Origin: Bombardia bombarda
Taxonomy: Eukaryota; Ascomycota; Sordariomycetes; Sordariales; Lasiosphaeriaceae
Assembly: GCA_030512295.1 (NCBI GenBank)
Contig: JAULSR010000009.1
Location: forward strand, 1,236,162-1,300,161
Direction of reading: 5' to 3'
DNA: 64,000 nucleotides
The notes under the pieces were generated by a model, which saw nothing but the letters and a program-made list of their open reading frames with translations, was not told the DNA's origin and did no database searches. The translations under genes were made by a program, and so were the position numbers. Within the stretch, counting starts at the first letter, position 1. Every line of letters starts with the position of its first letter. Of this stretch, positions 18,600 to 29,219 are shown piece by piece.

Positions 18600-20690
18600 C
18601 CCGCCTGCGTGCTGGGGACTACCTCTCCAACTCCTCAGTTGGCAGTGGGGACCACATCAGCCAGCAGCAGCAGTGGGGACTGCCTCTCCAACTCCTCAGC
18701 TGGCAGTGGGGACCACATCAGCCAGCAGCAGCAGTGGGGACTGCCTCTCCAACTCCTCAGCTGGCAGTGGGGACCACATCAGCCAGCAGCAGCAGTGGGT
18801 TCCACGATCTCCTCAGCCAGCAGTGGGGACTACCACCTCTTCAGCCAGCAGTTGGGACAACCTCCTCACCAGCCAGACCACCTCTCCAACTCTTCAGCCA
18901 GCAATGGGGACTGCCTCTCCAACTCCTCAGCTGGCAGTGGGGACCACATCAGCCAGCAGCAGCAGTGGGTTCCACGACCTCTTCAGCCAGCAGTGGGGAC
19001 AACCTCCTCACCAGCCAGCAGCAGCAGCCACATACGGCAGTGGGGACCACCTCGACCACGTCAGCCAACCCAGCAGTGGGGACTACCTCTCCAACTCCTC
19101 AGCTGGCAGTGGGGACCACATCAGCCAGCAGCAGCAGTGCCATTGCCACAACCACATCAGCCAGCAGTGGGGACTGCCTCTCCAACTCCTCAGCTGGCAG
19201 TGGGGACCACATCAGCCAGCAGCAGCAGTGGGTTCCACGACCTCTTCAGCCAGCACCAAGGATTTTCCTCTTTTTCGAGTCCTCAGCCAAAAGGGACGGA
19301 CTTGATGTACACACATAAAACGCACACACAAATACATGGGGCATAACAGCCTACTGGGAGGGAAAGGTTCAATGGGGACTGCCTCTCCAACTCCTCAGCT
19401 GGCAGTGGGGACCACCTCGACCACGTCAGCCAGCCCAGCAGTGGGGACTACCTCTCCAACTCCTCAGCTGGCGGTGGGGACCACCTCCTCGCTAGCCAGA
19501 CCACCTCCTCACCAGCCAGCAGCAGTGCCATTGCCACCACCACATCAGCCAGCAGTGGGGACTGCCTCTCCAACTCCTCAGCTGGCAGTGGGGACCACAT
19601 CAGCCAGCAGCAGCAGTGAGTTCCACGATCTCCTCAGCCAGCAGTGGGGACTACCACCTCTTCAGCCAGCAGTTGGGACAACCTCCTCACCAGCCAGACC
19701 ACCTCTCCAACTCCTCAGCTGGCAGTGGGGACCACATCAGCCAGCAGCAGCAGTGGGTTCCACGACCTCCTCAGCCAGCAGTGGGGACTACCTCTCCAAC
19801 TCCTCAGCTGGCAGTGGGGACCACCTCGACCATGTCAGCCAGCCCAGCAGTGGGGACTACCTCTCCAACTCCTCAGCTGGCAGTGGGGACTACCACCTCT
19901 TCAGCCAGCAGTGGGGACAACCTCCTCACCAGCCAGCAGCAGCAGCCACATACGGCAGTGGGGACCACCTCGACCACGTTAGCCAACCCAGCAGTGGGGA
20001 CCACCTCTCCAACTCCTCAGCTGGCAGTGGGGACCACATCAGCCAGCAGCAGCAGTGGGGACTACCTCTCCAACTCCTCAGCTGGCAGTGGGGACCACCT
20101 CGACCACGTCAGCCAACCCACCTCCTCACCAGCCAGACCACCTCGACCACATCAGCCAGCCCAGCAGTGGGGACTGCCTCTCCAACTCCTCAGCTGGCAG
20201 TGGGGACCACCTCCACCACTTCAGCAGCAGTGCCATTGCCACAACCACATCAGCCAGCAGTAGGGACTGCTTCTCCAACTCCTCAGCTGGCAGTAGGGAC
20301 CACATCAGCTAGACCACCTCCTCACCAGCCAGCAGCAATGCTATTGCCACCACCACATCAGCCAGCAATGGGGACTGCCTCTCCAACTCCTCAGCTGGCA
20401 GTGGGGACCACCTCGACCACATTAGCCAGCCCAGCAGTGGGGACTACCTCTCCAACTCCTCAGCTGGCAGTGGGGACTACCACCTCTTCAGCCAGCAGTG
20501 GGGACTGCCTCTCCAACTCCTCAGCTGGCAGTGGGGACTACCTCTCCAACTCCTCAGCTGGCAGTAGGGACCACCTCAACCACTTCAGCAGCAGCAGTGG
20601 GTTTCACGACCTCAGCCAGCAATGGGGACTGCCTCTCCAACTCCTCAGCTGGCAGTGGGGACCACCTCCACCACCACCACCATCACCAGC
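18600..20690. repeat. 61-bp minisatellite, all plus frames open
   Basis: The basic period is exactly 61 bp in the first units (CAGTGGGGAC at 18,643, 18,704 and 18,765), built from CAGTGGGGACCACATCAGCC, AGCAGCAGCAGTGGGGAC and TGCCTCTCCAACTCCTCAGC. Shorter subunits intermix later. Because 61 is not a multiple of 3, any frame cycles through GDCLSNSSAGS, GTASPTPQLAV and WGLPLQLLSWQ. It occupies the position of the proline-rich C-terminal part of copy C. The long open frames here are best seen as repeat-derived, but the array joins in frame to the shared tail at 20,680. Confidence 0.92.
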
Positions 20691-20862
20691 GATGCCCTCA
20701 GTCTTTGGGCAACAGCTCAACATCTTCAGGGACGACGGGAACAGGCCCAACAGCGAAGCAGATGGCCCGCCGCGCCCTCTCCCCTTCCCGGACCAGCTCA
20801 TCGCACCAGGTGGGCGTGTTCCGGGCGGCGGCGGCGGCCACATACAGGGCAGTCAGGGGTTA
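20680..20862 (+). pseudogene. Shared C-terminal tail of the FAR1-like family (copy A side)
   Basis: CCACCACCATCACCAGCGAT then GCCCTCAGTCT ... GACGACGGGAACA ... CAACAGCGAAGCAGATGG matches 47,230-47,370 of copy C and, in shorter form, 29,110-29,190 of copy B, 30,250-30,320 and 32,600-32,690. In frame it reads PSPAMPSVFGQQL, then RDDGNRPNSEADG. It marks the original end of copy A, now separated from its start by the early stop and the 61-bp array. Confidence 0.7.
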
Positions 20863-21040
20863 GGGGGGAGGCAGTCAACGATCTTCTACGTAGTCAGGCA
20901 CACATATGTTTATTTACTGGGCAGTCAGGGGTTAGGGGGGGGCAGTTGACAATGTTACTACTATAGATCTGTGTAGTTGGGCATACACACACTTATTCAC
21001 TAGGCAGTCAGGGGTCGGGGGGGGGGGGGGGGGGCAGTCA
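20863..21040. repeat. Common 3' module, copy 1 (left part, duplicated)
   Basis: GGCAGTCAGGGGTTAGGGGG and CTATAGATCTGTGTAGTTGG occur twice here with G-runs of up to 18. The right part of the module is displaced to 21,425 by the hairpin pair. See the other copies at 23,745, 41,975 and 47,400. Confidence 0.7.
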
Positions 21041-21424
21041 ACAATTGTGTCGAGCTGGGCATATTGTTGTCTTGATCTATCATTGGAATTGAGTTGGTGT
21101 TGTTGGTTTCAAGAGAATCTAGGGTTCTGCTGCGACCAACAACACCAACTCAATTCTAATGATAGACCGAGACAACAATATACCTAGCTCGACATTTTCA
21201 AACAACATGCAGAATAGTTGGCCATTGTGTCGAGCTGGGCATGTTGTTGTCTTGGTCTGTCATTGGAATTGAGTTGGTGTTGTTGGTTTCAAGAGAATCT
21301 AGGGTTCTGCTGCGACCAACAACACCAACTCAATTCCAATGACAGACCAAGACAACAACATGCCTAGCCCGACACTTTCAAACAACATGCAGAATAGTTG
21401 GCCATTGTTTCTCGGGGGGGGGCG
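21041..21424. repeat. Tandem pair of long perfect-stem hairpins (180-bp period)
   Basis: Hairpin 1 has arms 21,048-21,106 and 21,136-21,194; hairpin 2 has arms 21,228-21,286 and 21,316-21,374. Each has 59-bp arms and an identical 29-nt loop starting TTTCAAGAGAATC. Hairpin 1 has 5 mismatches and hairpin 2 has 2. Between the two copies, two positions have changed on both arms so that pairing is kept (A-T to G-C). It could be a foldback/MITE-like element or the source of a double-stranded RNA. No flanking target duplication was identified. Confidence 0.85.
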
Positions 21425-21640
21425 GGGGGCACTCAACAATTGTCACATAGACCAACGTAGTCAGGCACTTGCTCACTGGGCCTGGAAACGCTGGAATAGA
21501 ATCTTGTCAGTCCGCATAATTGTTCAAGGGAGAGTGTGCCAAGTGCGTGCGTGGCCCCAAGCTTCTTTGATCTGTTTCTTTGATCTGTTTCTTTGATCTG
21601 TTTCTTTGATCTGTTTTTGATCCGCCAGTGGGCAAGGCGC
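21425..21640. repeat. Common 3' module, copy 1 (right part) and TTTGATCTGTTTC repeat
   Basis: ACGTAGTCAGGCACTTGCTC, ACTGGGCCTGG, TGGAATAGAATCTTGTCAG, CGCATAATTGTTCAAGG and GTGCCAAGTGCGTGCGTGG appear in the order seen at the other module copies. They are followed by four or five TTTGATCTGTTTC units (21,568-21,620). Confidence 0.8.
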
Positions 21641-21899
21641 AGACCACTCATCACCACATCATTACGGGCATAGTTCGACAAGACTACAAAGCTCGAAAAC
21701 GAAAAAGAGAGTAAGAGGTCAAAAAGATGCTCGATCACCAGAGAGAAGGACTAGAGACAGAGTACCTTGTAAAGTGGGAAAGGCTTTAGCAACGACGAAA
21801 ATACGTGGGAACCGCTCTCAGCCACCTGACCAACGCGTAGTACCACCGGTTAAAGAAGATATGTGAGCAGCCGCCTTTATTGTTGCTTTACGATTTCGT
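21641..21899. other. Spacer, nothing recognised
   Basis: Short unique-looking stretch between the module and the promoter-position repeat of the DUF7924-like gene. No feature seen. Confidence 0.4.
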
Positions 21900-22424
21900 C
21901 CAACAGACACCTTGGCGAAAACAACTCTCACGACAAGAGCTCACGACAAAGAGCGTTGTATAGTAAAGAGCTCACGACAAGAGCTCACGACAAAGAGCGT
22001 TGCATAGTAAAGAGCGTTGCATATCCCAAAGTCTCTCTCTTCTTCATAAGTCTCTCTCTTCTTCATAAGTCTCTCTCTTCTTCATCATAGACTGCATATC
22101 AAAGAGCGTTGCACATCAGACCCATTTGGCCGACCAACCCAAACACTGCAAAAGTCTCTCTCTTCTTCATCAAAGAGCGTTGCACATCAGACCCATTTGG
22201 CCGACCAACCCAAGCACACTGCAAAAGTCTCTACTCTTCTTCATCATAGACGTTGCATATCAAAGAGCGTTGCATATCCCAAAGTCTCTCCTTCATCATA
22301 GACGTTGCATATCAAAGAGCGTTGCATATCCCAAAGTCTCTCTCTTCTTCATCAAAGAGCGTTGCACATCAGACCCATTTGGCCGACCAACCCAAACACT
22401 GCAAAAGTCTCTCTCCTCTTTATC
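21900..22424. repeat. Promoter/5'-leader minisatellite of the DUF7924-like gene
   Basis: Repeats of CATATCAAAGAGCGTTGCA, TCCCAAAGTCTCTCTCTTC and CATTTGGCCGACCAACCCAA run right up to the ATG at 22,425. The last unit supplies the C/T-rich leader. Confidence 0.9.
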
Positions 22425-23749
22425 ATGGACGGATCCTCGCAGTCTACGGAAAGGCGGCTCGATACGGATCTCGAGACCCCTTCATCACCTGCCGCAAAAC
22501 GAGCACGATTATCCCAGACGAACCTACAGCAACTAGCACCGAAGCACTCTAAAGCCTCGTTTCTCAGAGACGCAGTTTTCCAGTGGCTCGAGTCTATCAG
22601 ATCAGACCGAAGAAAACGGTTCCGGTCAGACAGCTACCTTCACGCCTCGAACGATAACCCCATCTCGAGAAACCTCACGAGATCAGCACCGCAGATGGCC
22701 TACAACCAAAATGCAGACGGATATGCCGTGCCACCGACGTCTGGTCCACCCTGCGGATCAGTCGACCCGTTAATTACCGGCAGCTCGAGGTCATCATCAA
22801 GATCTCTCGTCGCAGATCCACATTACCGGTCTCAGAACCTAGCCTTCAACCATGTTTTTTTGCGCGAACGATGCGAACAATTCCCCGAACATGTGTCTAG
22901 CCTTATTAATCACGTTCGCCGGGATCGTGAATCCCCCCGGGACCATCACCCGATGAGGTACGGCAAGACAGGGACCTTAGCGCCCTTGAGGCAGAGGGGG
23001 TGAGCGAGCCAGAAGTAGAGGGCTATTTCAGGGACAAAGTGTTCCCCAGACCATCCAAGCAAAAGGATGATGACCTGAAACGTGACGATAGATTACCGAT
23101 GTCTAGACACGTTGTCCCCAGCTACGGATCATCATCACTCCGAATCAGCTACCCAATCCCCGACATGCTATACGGATATGATCGTCATCATGCATTTCCT
23201 AACCAGCAGACGCAACTCATCTCGATGGGAAACGGGATGAACGGGACGGCTAATAGTCATGGATTAATGTACCCGTTCTTCGTCATCGAATTTAAGAGTA
23301 ATCGCGGAGATCTCTGGGCAGGAACGAATCAATGCCTTGGAGGATCCGCATCTTGCGTCAATATCGCCGAAGGCCTCAACAACCAGTTGAAGAAGTGTAA
23401 CAATAGTAATGTCAAACCTATTGATAGTACCGCGTTCAGCATCGTCATGAACGGCGAAGTCGCACGACTCTATGTCTCATGGAAGCACAGCGACTCCTAC
23501 TACATGCAGAAAGTAAAGAGCTTCCTGCTCCAGGAGCCAGTGCATTATATCGAATTCTGCAAATACGTCAAGAACATCATCGACTGGGGGAGGGACACTC
23601 GTTTGAAAGAGATTCGAGAATCATTGGACACTCTTTTGGAGGAAAGCCGGAAGCGAACCTCGGAAGCGGCGAAATCTCGCCCACCACCGACTGAAGACTC
23701 AGACTCAACCAACAAGAGCAAAAGGCGCAAACCTCGGAGGGCAGTTTAA
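22425..23749 (+). CDS. DUF7924-like protein, frameshifted at a C-run
   Basis: Two frames together make one protein of about 440 aa. Frame one starts MDGSSQSTERRL (ATG at 22,425) and runs to 23,003. The second frame covers about 22,935-23,749. They join if one C is added to the C6 run at 22,933-22,938, giving the family-like RDRESPPGPSPDEVRQDRDL. So either the gene carries a -1 frameshift or the assembly lost a base. The N-terminal third is basic and disordered. The C-terminal part has IPDMLYGYD, PFFVIEFKS, NQCLGGSASCVNIAE, RLYVSWKHSDSYYMQKV and NIIDWG, features I associate with the fungal DUF7924 family. PD followed by E-x-K resembles a PD-(D/E)xK nuclease signature, which is my inference only. 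The tail is Lys/Arg-rich, possibly a nuclear localisation signal. Its promoter is a minisatellite and its 3' end runs directly into the common 3' module. Confidence 0.75.
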
Positions 23750-24245
23750 CAATGTTGCTACTCTAGATCTGGGGGGCAGTCAATAATTGTACCACTAATT
23801 GTACCACTATAGACCTACGTAGTCAGGCACTTGCTCACTGGGCCTGAAAATGGAATAGAATCTTGTTAGTCGCATAATTGGTCCAGGCTCTCTCAAAGGG
23901 AGACACGGGGTTAGATCCAAGGGAGGGAATGACGAAGCTATTTCGGCCGTAATTTATTAAATAGGTATTATTAAATAGGTGGGGGCTAGGCTGTGGGTCG
24001 TGAGCAGGGGGGCATGCCCCGGTCTTTTGGTCCTCGGGCTCAAGCAGGAGTGTGCGCGGAAGGTGCGAGGCTTTGTCTCGGCCGTAAGTTCAGCAGACTT
24101 AGTACGAGAAGTGCCCTATATTATAGGGGGATGGAACCCGCCGCAACATTAGGACAACCCCCGGTCCTTGAAAAGTGTGCCAAGGCGTGCGTGGCCCCAA
24201 TTTGATCTGTTTTCAAGTGGTGGGTCCGCAGGCGTAAACCACTAC
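23745..24245. repeat. Common 3' module, copy 2
   Basis: It starts at the stop codon of the DUF7924-like gene: GGGCAGTTTAACAATGTTGC, GGGGGCAGTCAATAATTGTA, ACGTAGTCAGGCACTTGCTC, TGGAATAGAATCTTGTTAG and CGCATAATTGGTCCAGG. After an insertion of about 270 bp (23,890-24,160, no feature seen), GTGTGCCAAGGCGTGCGTGG and TTTGATCTGTTTTCAAG follow. Confidence 0.8.
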
Positions 24246-24329
24246 ACTGCTGGAAACGGAAGGCACTTGTTGATTAGTTGCACTTGCATGGGGGGGGCGG
24301 GCTCTTTTTTGTGCTGTCGCCTGCGTTTG

Positions 24330-27300
24330 CTCCTGCCACGTACTGACATTACTCCTGCCAGCTACCATCGTTGCAGCGATTTTTTTGATTTTTTTGTTTT
24401 TCCACCTTGGGCTTTTCCACCTTGGGCTTGCTTCTAACAAGCATCTCTCTCCTTGCCAGCCTTCGCTCCTCGCCAACCTTTCCAGCTACCATCATTGCAG
24501 CGATTTACTTGCCAGCTACCACATTGCGGCGATTTACTTGCCACCCACCATCATAAGCATTCTCTCCTTACCAACCTTTAGTCACAGCAAAAGAAGCGAT
24601 TTACCTACCACCTACCACATTGCAGCGATTTACTTGCCAGCTACCATCATTGCAGCGATTTACCTACCACCTACCATCATTGCAGCGATTTGCTTGCCAG
24701 CTACCACATTGCAGCGATTTTATTTTTCCACCTTGGGTCTCTCCTTGCCAGCCTTCGGTCACAGCACTCCTTGTCTCACGGTAAGAGAAGTGATTTACCC
24801 GCCTTGCTTTTGTAGCGATTTTATTTTCCACGTTAGGGCTTCTGACATATCTCTTTGCCAGCTTTTAATTACGGCACTCCTTTCGTTCACAGCACTCTTT
24901 GCCGACCTTTGGTCACAGCAAGAGAAGCGATTTACTTGCCACCCACCATCATTGCAGCGATTTTATTTTTCCACCTTGGGGCTTCTATCAAGCATCTCTC
25001 ATGAGCATCTCTCCTTGCCAGCCTTCGGTCACGGCAAGAGAAGCGATTTACCTGCCACCTACCATCATAAGCATCTCTCCTTGCTACCCTTCGGTCACGG
25101 CACTCGTTGCCAGCCTTTGGTCACGGTAAGAGAAGTGATTTACCCGCCTTGCTTCTTCAGCCACGTTGGGGCTTCTGACATATATCTCTTTGCCAGCCTT
25201 TGGTCACGCAAGAGAAGCGATTTACCCGCCTTGCTTCTTCAGCCACGTTGGGGCTTCTTATCAAGCATCTCTTCTTCGGTCACGGCACTCTTTGCCAGCC
25301 TTTGTTTACAACACTCCTTGCCAGCTTTTAATTACGGCACTCCTTGCCGGCCTTCGGTCACGGCAAGAGAAGCGATTTACCTGCCACCTACCATCATAAG
25401 CATCACTCTGGTCACGGCACTCCTTGCCAGCTACCATCAGAAACATCTCTCCTTCGGCCACGGCAAGAGAAGCGATTTACCTGCCACCTACCATCATAAG
25501 CATCACTCTGGTCACGGCACTCCTTACCAGCTACCATCAGAAGCATCTCTCTTTGCCAGCCTTTAGCTACGGCACTCCTTGCTAGCCTTTGGTTACGGCA
25601 AGAGAAGCGATTTACCTGCTACTTATTATCATAAGCATCTATCCTTGCCAACCTTTAGTCACGGCACTCCTTGCCAGCCTTTGGTCACGGCAAAAGAAGC
25701 GATTTACCTGCCACCTACCATCATAAGCATCACTCTGGTCACGGCACTCCTTACCAGCTACCATCATAAGCATCTCTCTTTGCTAGCCTTTGGTTACGGC
25801 ACTCCTTGCCAACCTTCGGTCACGGCACTCCTTGCCAGCCTTTGGTCACAGCACTCTCTTACCAGCTACCATCATAAGCATCACTCTTTGCCACCTTTAG
25901 TTACGGCAAGAGAAGCGATTTACCTGCCACCTACTATCATAAGCATCTCTCCTTACCACCTTCAGTTACGGCAAGAGAAGCGATTTACCTGCCACCTACC
26001 ATCATAAGCATCACTCTGGTCACGGCACACCTACCATCATAAGCATCACTCTTTGCCAACCCAACCTTTGGTCACGGCACTCTTTGCCAGCCTTTGTTTA
26101 CAACACTCCTTGCCAGCTTTGGTTACGGCACTCCTTACCGCTACCATCATAAGCATCTCTCCTTCGGCCACGGCAAGAGAAGTGATTTACCCGCCTTGCT
26201 TCTTCAACCACGTTGGGGCTTCTTATCAAGCATCTCTCCTTGCCACCTTTGGTTACGGCAAGAGAAGCGATTTACCTGCCACCTACCCATCATAAGCATC
26301 TCTCCTTGCCACCTTTGGTTACGGCACGAGAAGCGATTTACTTGCCACCTACCATCATTACAGCGATTTTAATTTTTCCACCTTGGGGCTTCTTATCAAG
26401 CATTTCTCTTTGTTAACCTTTGGTTACGGCGGCAAGAGAAGCGATTTACCTGCCACTTACTATATCATAAGCATCTCTCTTTGCCAGCCTTCGGTCACGG
26501 CAAGAGAAGCGATTTACCTGCCACCTACCATCAGAAGCATCTCTCTTTGCCAGCCTTCGGTCACGGCAAGAGAAGCGATTTACCTGCCACCTACCATCAG
26601 AAGCATCTCTCTTTGCCAGCCTTTGGTTACGGCACTCCTTGCCACCTTTAGTTACGGCAAGAGAAGCGATTTACCTACCACCTACCATCATAAGCATCTC
26701 TCCTTGCCACCTTTGGTTACGGCAAGAGAAGCGATTTACTTGCCACCTACCATCATTACAGCGATTTTAATTTTTCCACCTTGGGGCTTCTTATCAAGCA
26801 TTTCTCTTTGTTAACCTTTGGTTACGGCGGCAAGAGAAGCGATTTACCTGCCACTTACTATATCATAAGCATCTCTCTTTGCCAGCCTTCGGTCACGGCA
26901 AGAGAAGCGATTTACCTGCCACCTACCATCAGAAGCATCTCTCTTTGCCAGCCTTTGGTTACGGCACTCCTTGCCACCTTTAGTTACGGCAAGAGAAGCG
27001 ATTTACCTACCACCTACCATCATAAGCATCTCTCCTTGCCACCTTCGGTTACGGCAAGAGAAGCGATTTACCTACTACTTTACCATCATAAACATCTCTC
27101 CTTTGGTCACGGTAAGAGAAGTGATTTACCCGCCTTATTTTTATAGCGATTTTGCTTTCCACGTTAGGGCTTCTGACATATATCTCTTTGCCAGCTTTTA
27201 ACTACGGCAACTCCTTACTAGCCTTCGGTTACGGCACTCTTTGCCAACCTTTAGTTATAGTAAGAGAAGCGATTTACCTACCACCTATTATTATAAGCAT

Positions 27301-27640
27301 CTCTCTTTACTAACCTTTAGTCACGGCATTCCTTATTAGCTTACCATCAGAAGTATCTCTCCTTACCAACCTTTGGTTACGGCACTCCTTGCCGCTACCA
27401 TCATAAGCATCTCTCTTTGCCACCTTTGGTTACGGCAAGAGAAGCGACCATCATAAGCATCTCTCCTTGCCACCTTTGGTTACGGCAAGAGAAGCGACCA
27501 TCATAAGCATCTCTCCTTGCCAGCCTTCGGTCACGGCACTCCTTACCAGCTACCATCAGAAACATCTCTCCTTCGGCCACGGCAAGAGAAGCGATTATCT
27601 CCCACCTACCATCATAAGCATCTCTCCTTGCTTCTGCACC
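24330..27640. repeat. 3.3-kb minisatellite array before copy B
   Basis: Tens of units of about 50-75 bp from AGAAGCGATTTACCTGCCAC, CTACCATCATAAGCATCTCT, CCTTGCCAGCCTTCGGTCAC and GGCACTCC. A higher-order unit (about 400 bp, 26,340-26,745 versus 26,760-27,030) is repeated. The long plus-strand frame is a repeat artefact. The array ends just upstream of the copy B ATG. Confidence 0.93.
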
Positions 27641-27648
27641 ACCCCACC

Positions 27649-27669
27649 ATGTCGACCACCTCACTACCT

Positions 27670-27702
<33 letters not shown>

Positions 27703-29199
27703 CCCGAGCTGGCCGGAGCTTCTGATTCCATCCAAAACCTTCAGCTACGCCTATTTCCAACCTTTCAAGACCTCATACGAGCCGTGGACGATATGACCGA
27801 GTCGCTGGGGTTCGGGGTTATCGTCTTTGCAGCCAGTCACCGGGGCAAGGATGGCCAGCCTCGTCGCTTTGACCTTAGATGCGCGCGACGCGAGATAATC
27901 CATACATCGCGACCTCCACCACCAGAGGATGACAACGGCGATGCAAAAACGCGGCCAAAAAACACGACGAGAAACTGCGAATGGAGGGCGCGGGCCTGTG
28001 TGAGGAAGTGCGCTGGTGAAGCCTGGGTATTCATGATGATGAAAACAAGCCATACCCACCACTCCCCAGCCGTATATCGAAAGCCTCATCCTCTCGATCG
28101 CCGCCGTAAGAGGACCGAGTCGCTAGTCCAAGGCGTCATGACCGAGGTTGCGCATGCCGACAGTGCTTCTTCACAAGTCAGAGCTGGGCCAACCTTTGTG
28201 TCCTGGCCACGACCGCATGCCGATAATAATGCTTTACAAGTCAGAGCTGCGAACCCTTGGCGAACCCTTATGCCCAAGCCACAACAACCGCATGCCGATA
28301 TAGCTGCTGCCGACAGTGCTTCTTCACAAGTCAGAGCTGGGCCAACCTTTATGTCCTGGCCACGACCGCATGCCGATAATGCTTCACAAGTCAGAGCTAG
28401 GCTGACCTCTATACCCGGGCCACCACAACCGCATGCCGATAGGCCAACCGCCCCCTTACCCAAGCCACAACCGCATGCCAATAGTGCTTCACAAGTCAGA
28501 GCTGGGCCAACCTTTATGTCCTGGCCACGACCGCATGCCGACAATGCTTCACAAGTCAGATCTAGGCCAACCTTTATGTCCTGGCCACGACCGCATGCCG
28601 ATATAGCTTCTTCACATGGGCCAACCCTTGTTCCCGGGCCACAACCGCATGCCAATAGTGCTTCACAAGTCAGAGCTGGGCCAACAACCCCTATACCCGG
28701 GCCAGAGACACCTGGGGGAGATACAACAAGCGTCGCTGCGCAGTTCACAAAGCTACAAGAGCTTGCAGCTTTGGCCGAAGGTTACTTGAGCACCCTTGAG
28801 AGTCAAGGCACGTCACAGCAGCCTGCTGCTCCGCGCGGCTCCCCAGCGACGAGCGCACATGCCGGGCCAATGCCCCCCTCGCAAGACCAACTGCCCTCGC
28901 AAGACCAACTGCCCTCGCAAGACCAACTGCCCTCGCAAGACCAACTGCCCTCGCAAGACCAACTGCCCTCGCAAGACCAACTGCCCTCGCAAGACCAACT
29001 GCCCTCGCAAGACCGACCAGAGTGGCAGTGGCCTGCTCAGCTGCTGGCCGACCTGCCTGCGTACTGGGGCCAACAACCACTCTCTTTGCCCGGTCTGCAG
29101 TGGGGAGCACAGCAACGCCCTCAGTCTCTGGGCAACAGCTCAACATGTTCAGGGACGACGGGAACAGCGATGCAGATGATGGCCTCCCGTCAGAGCTGA
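27649..29199 (+). CDS. FAR1/MULE-like zinc-domain protein, copy B (full length)
   Basis: Best-preserved family member, 516 aa. ATG at 27,649 in ACCCCACCATGTC. Regions: a poly-Ala start (about residues 9-18, GCC triplets); the zinc domain (about 25-140) with FPTFQDLIRAVDDMTESLGF, C in RCARR, C in NCEWRAR, and HTHH; a basic RRRKRTES patch; degenerate repeats of HADxASQVRAGPTFMSWPRP (about 170-345); a short helical segment TKLQELAALAEGYLSTLES (about 365-385); eight copies of SQDQLP (about 410-457); and a tail with WPAQLLADLPAYWGQQPL. The zinc domain suggests DNA binding in the nucleus. No catalytic domain of a MULE transposase follows it. It is intact from start to stop. It could be a domesticated or non-autonomous transposon-derived regulator. 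Function unknown. Confidence 0.72.
28876..29020 (+). repeat. 18-bp coding repeat (SQDQLP)8
   Basis: Eight perfect 18-bp units TCGCAAGACCAACTGCCC within copy B, in frame. The lack of sequence divergence points to recent expansion. Confidence 0.95.
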
Positions 29200-29219
29200 G
29201 AACCCCTGGGCCAATCCTG

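Noticed and set aside
21107..21135. Hairpin loop starting TTTCAAGAGA resembling a laboratory shRNA loop
   Set aside because: Short match expected by chance; the rest of the loop differs and the context is clearly genomic.
24385..25566. 393-codon frame in the 24-27 kb array
   Set aside because: Repeat-driven open frame with SLPAFGHG / REAIYLPPT units, and other frames in the array are open too.
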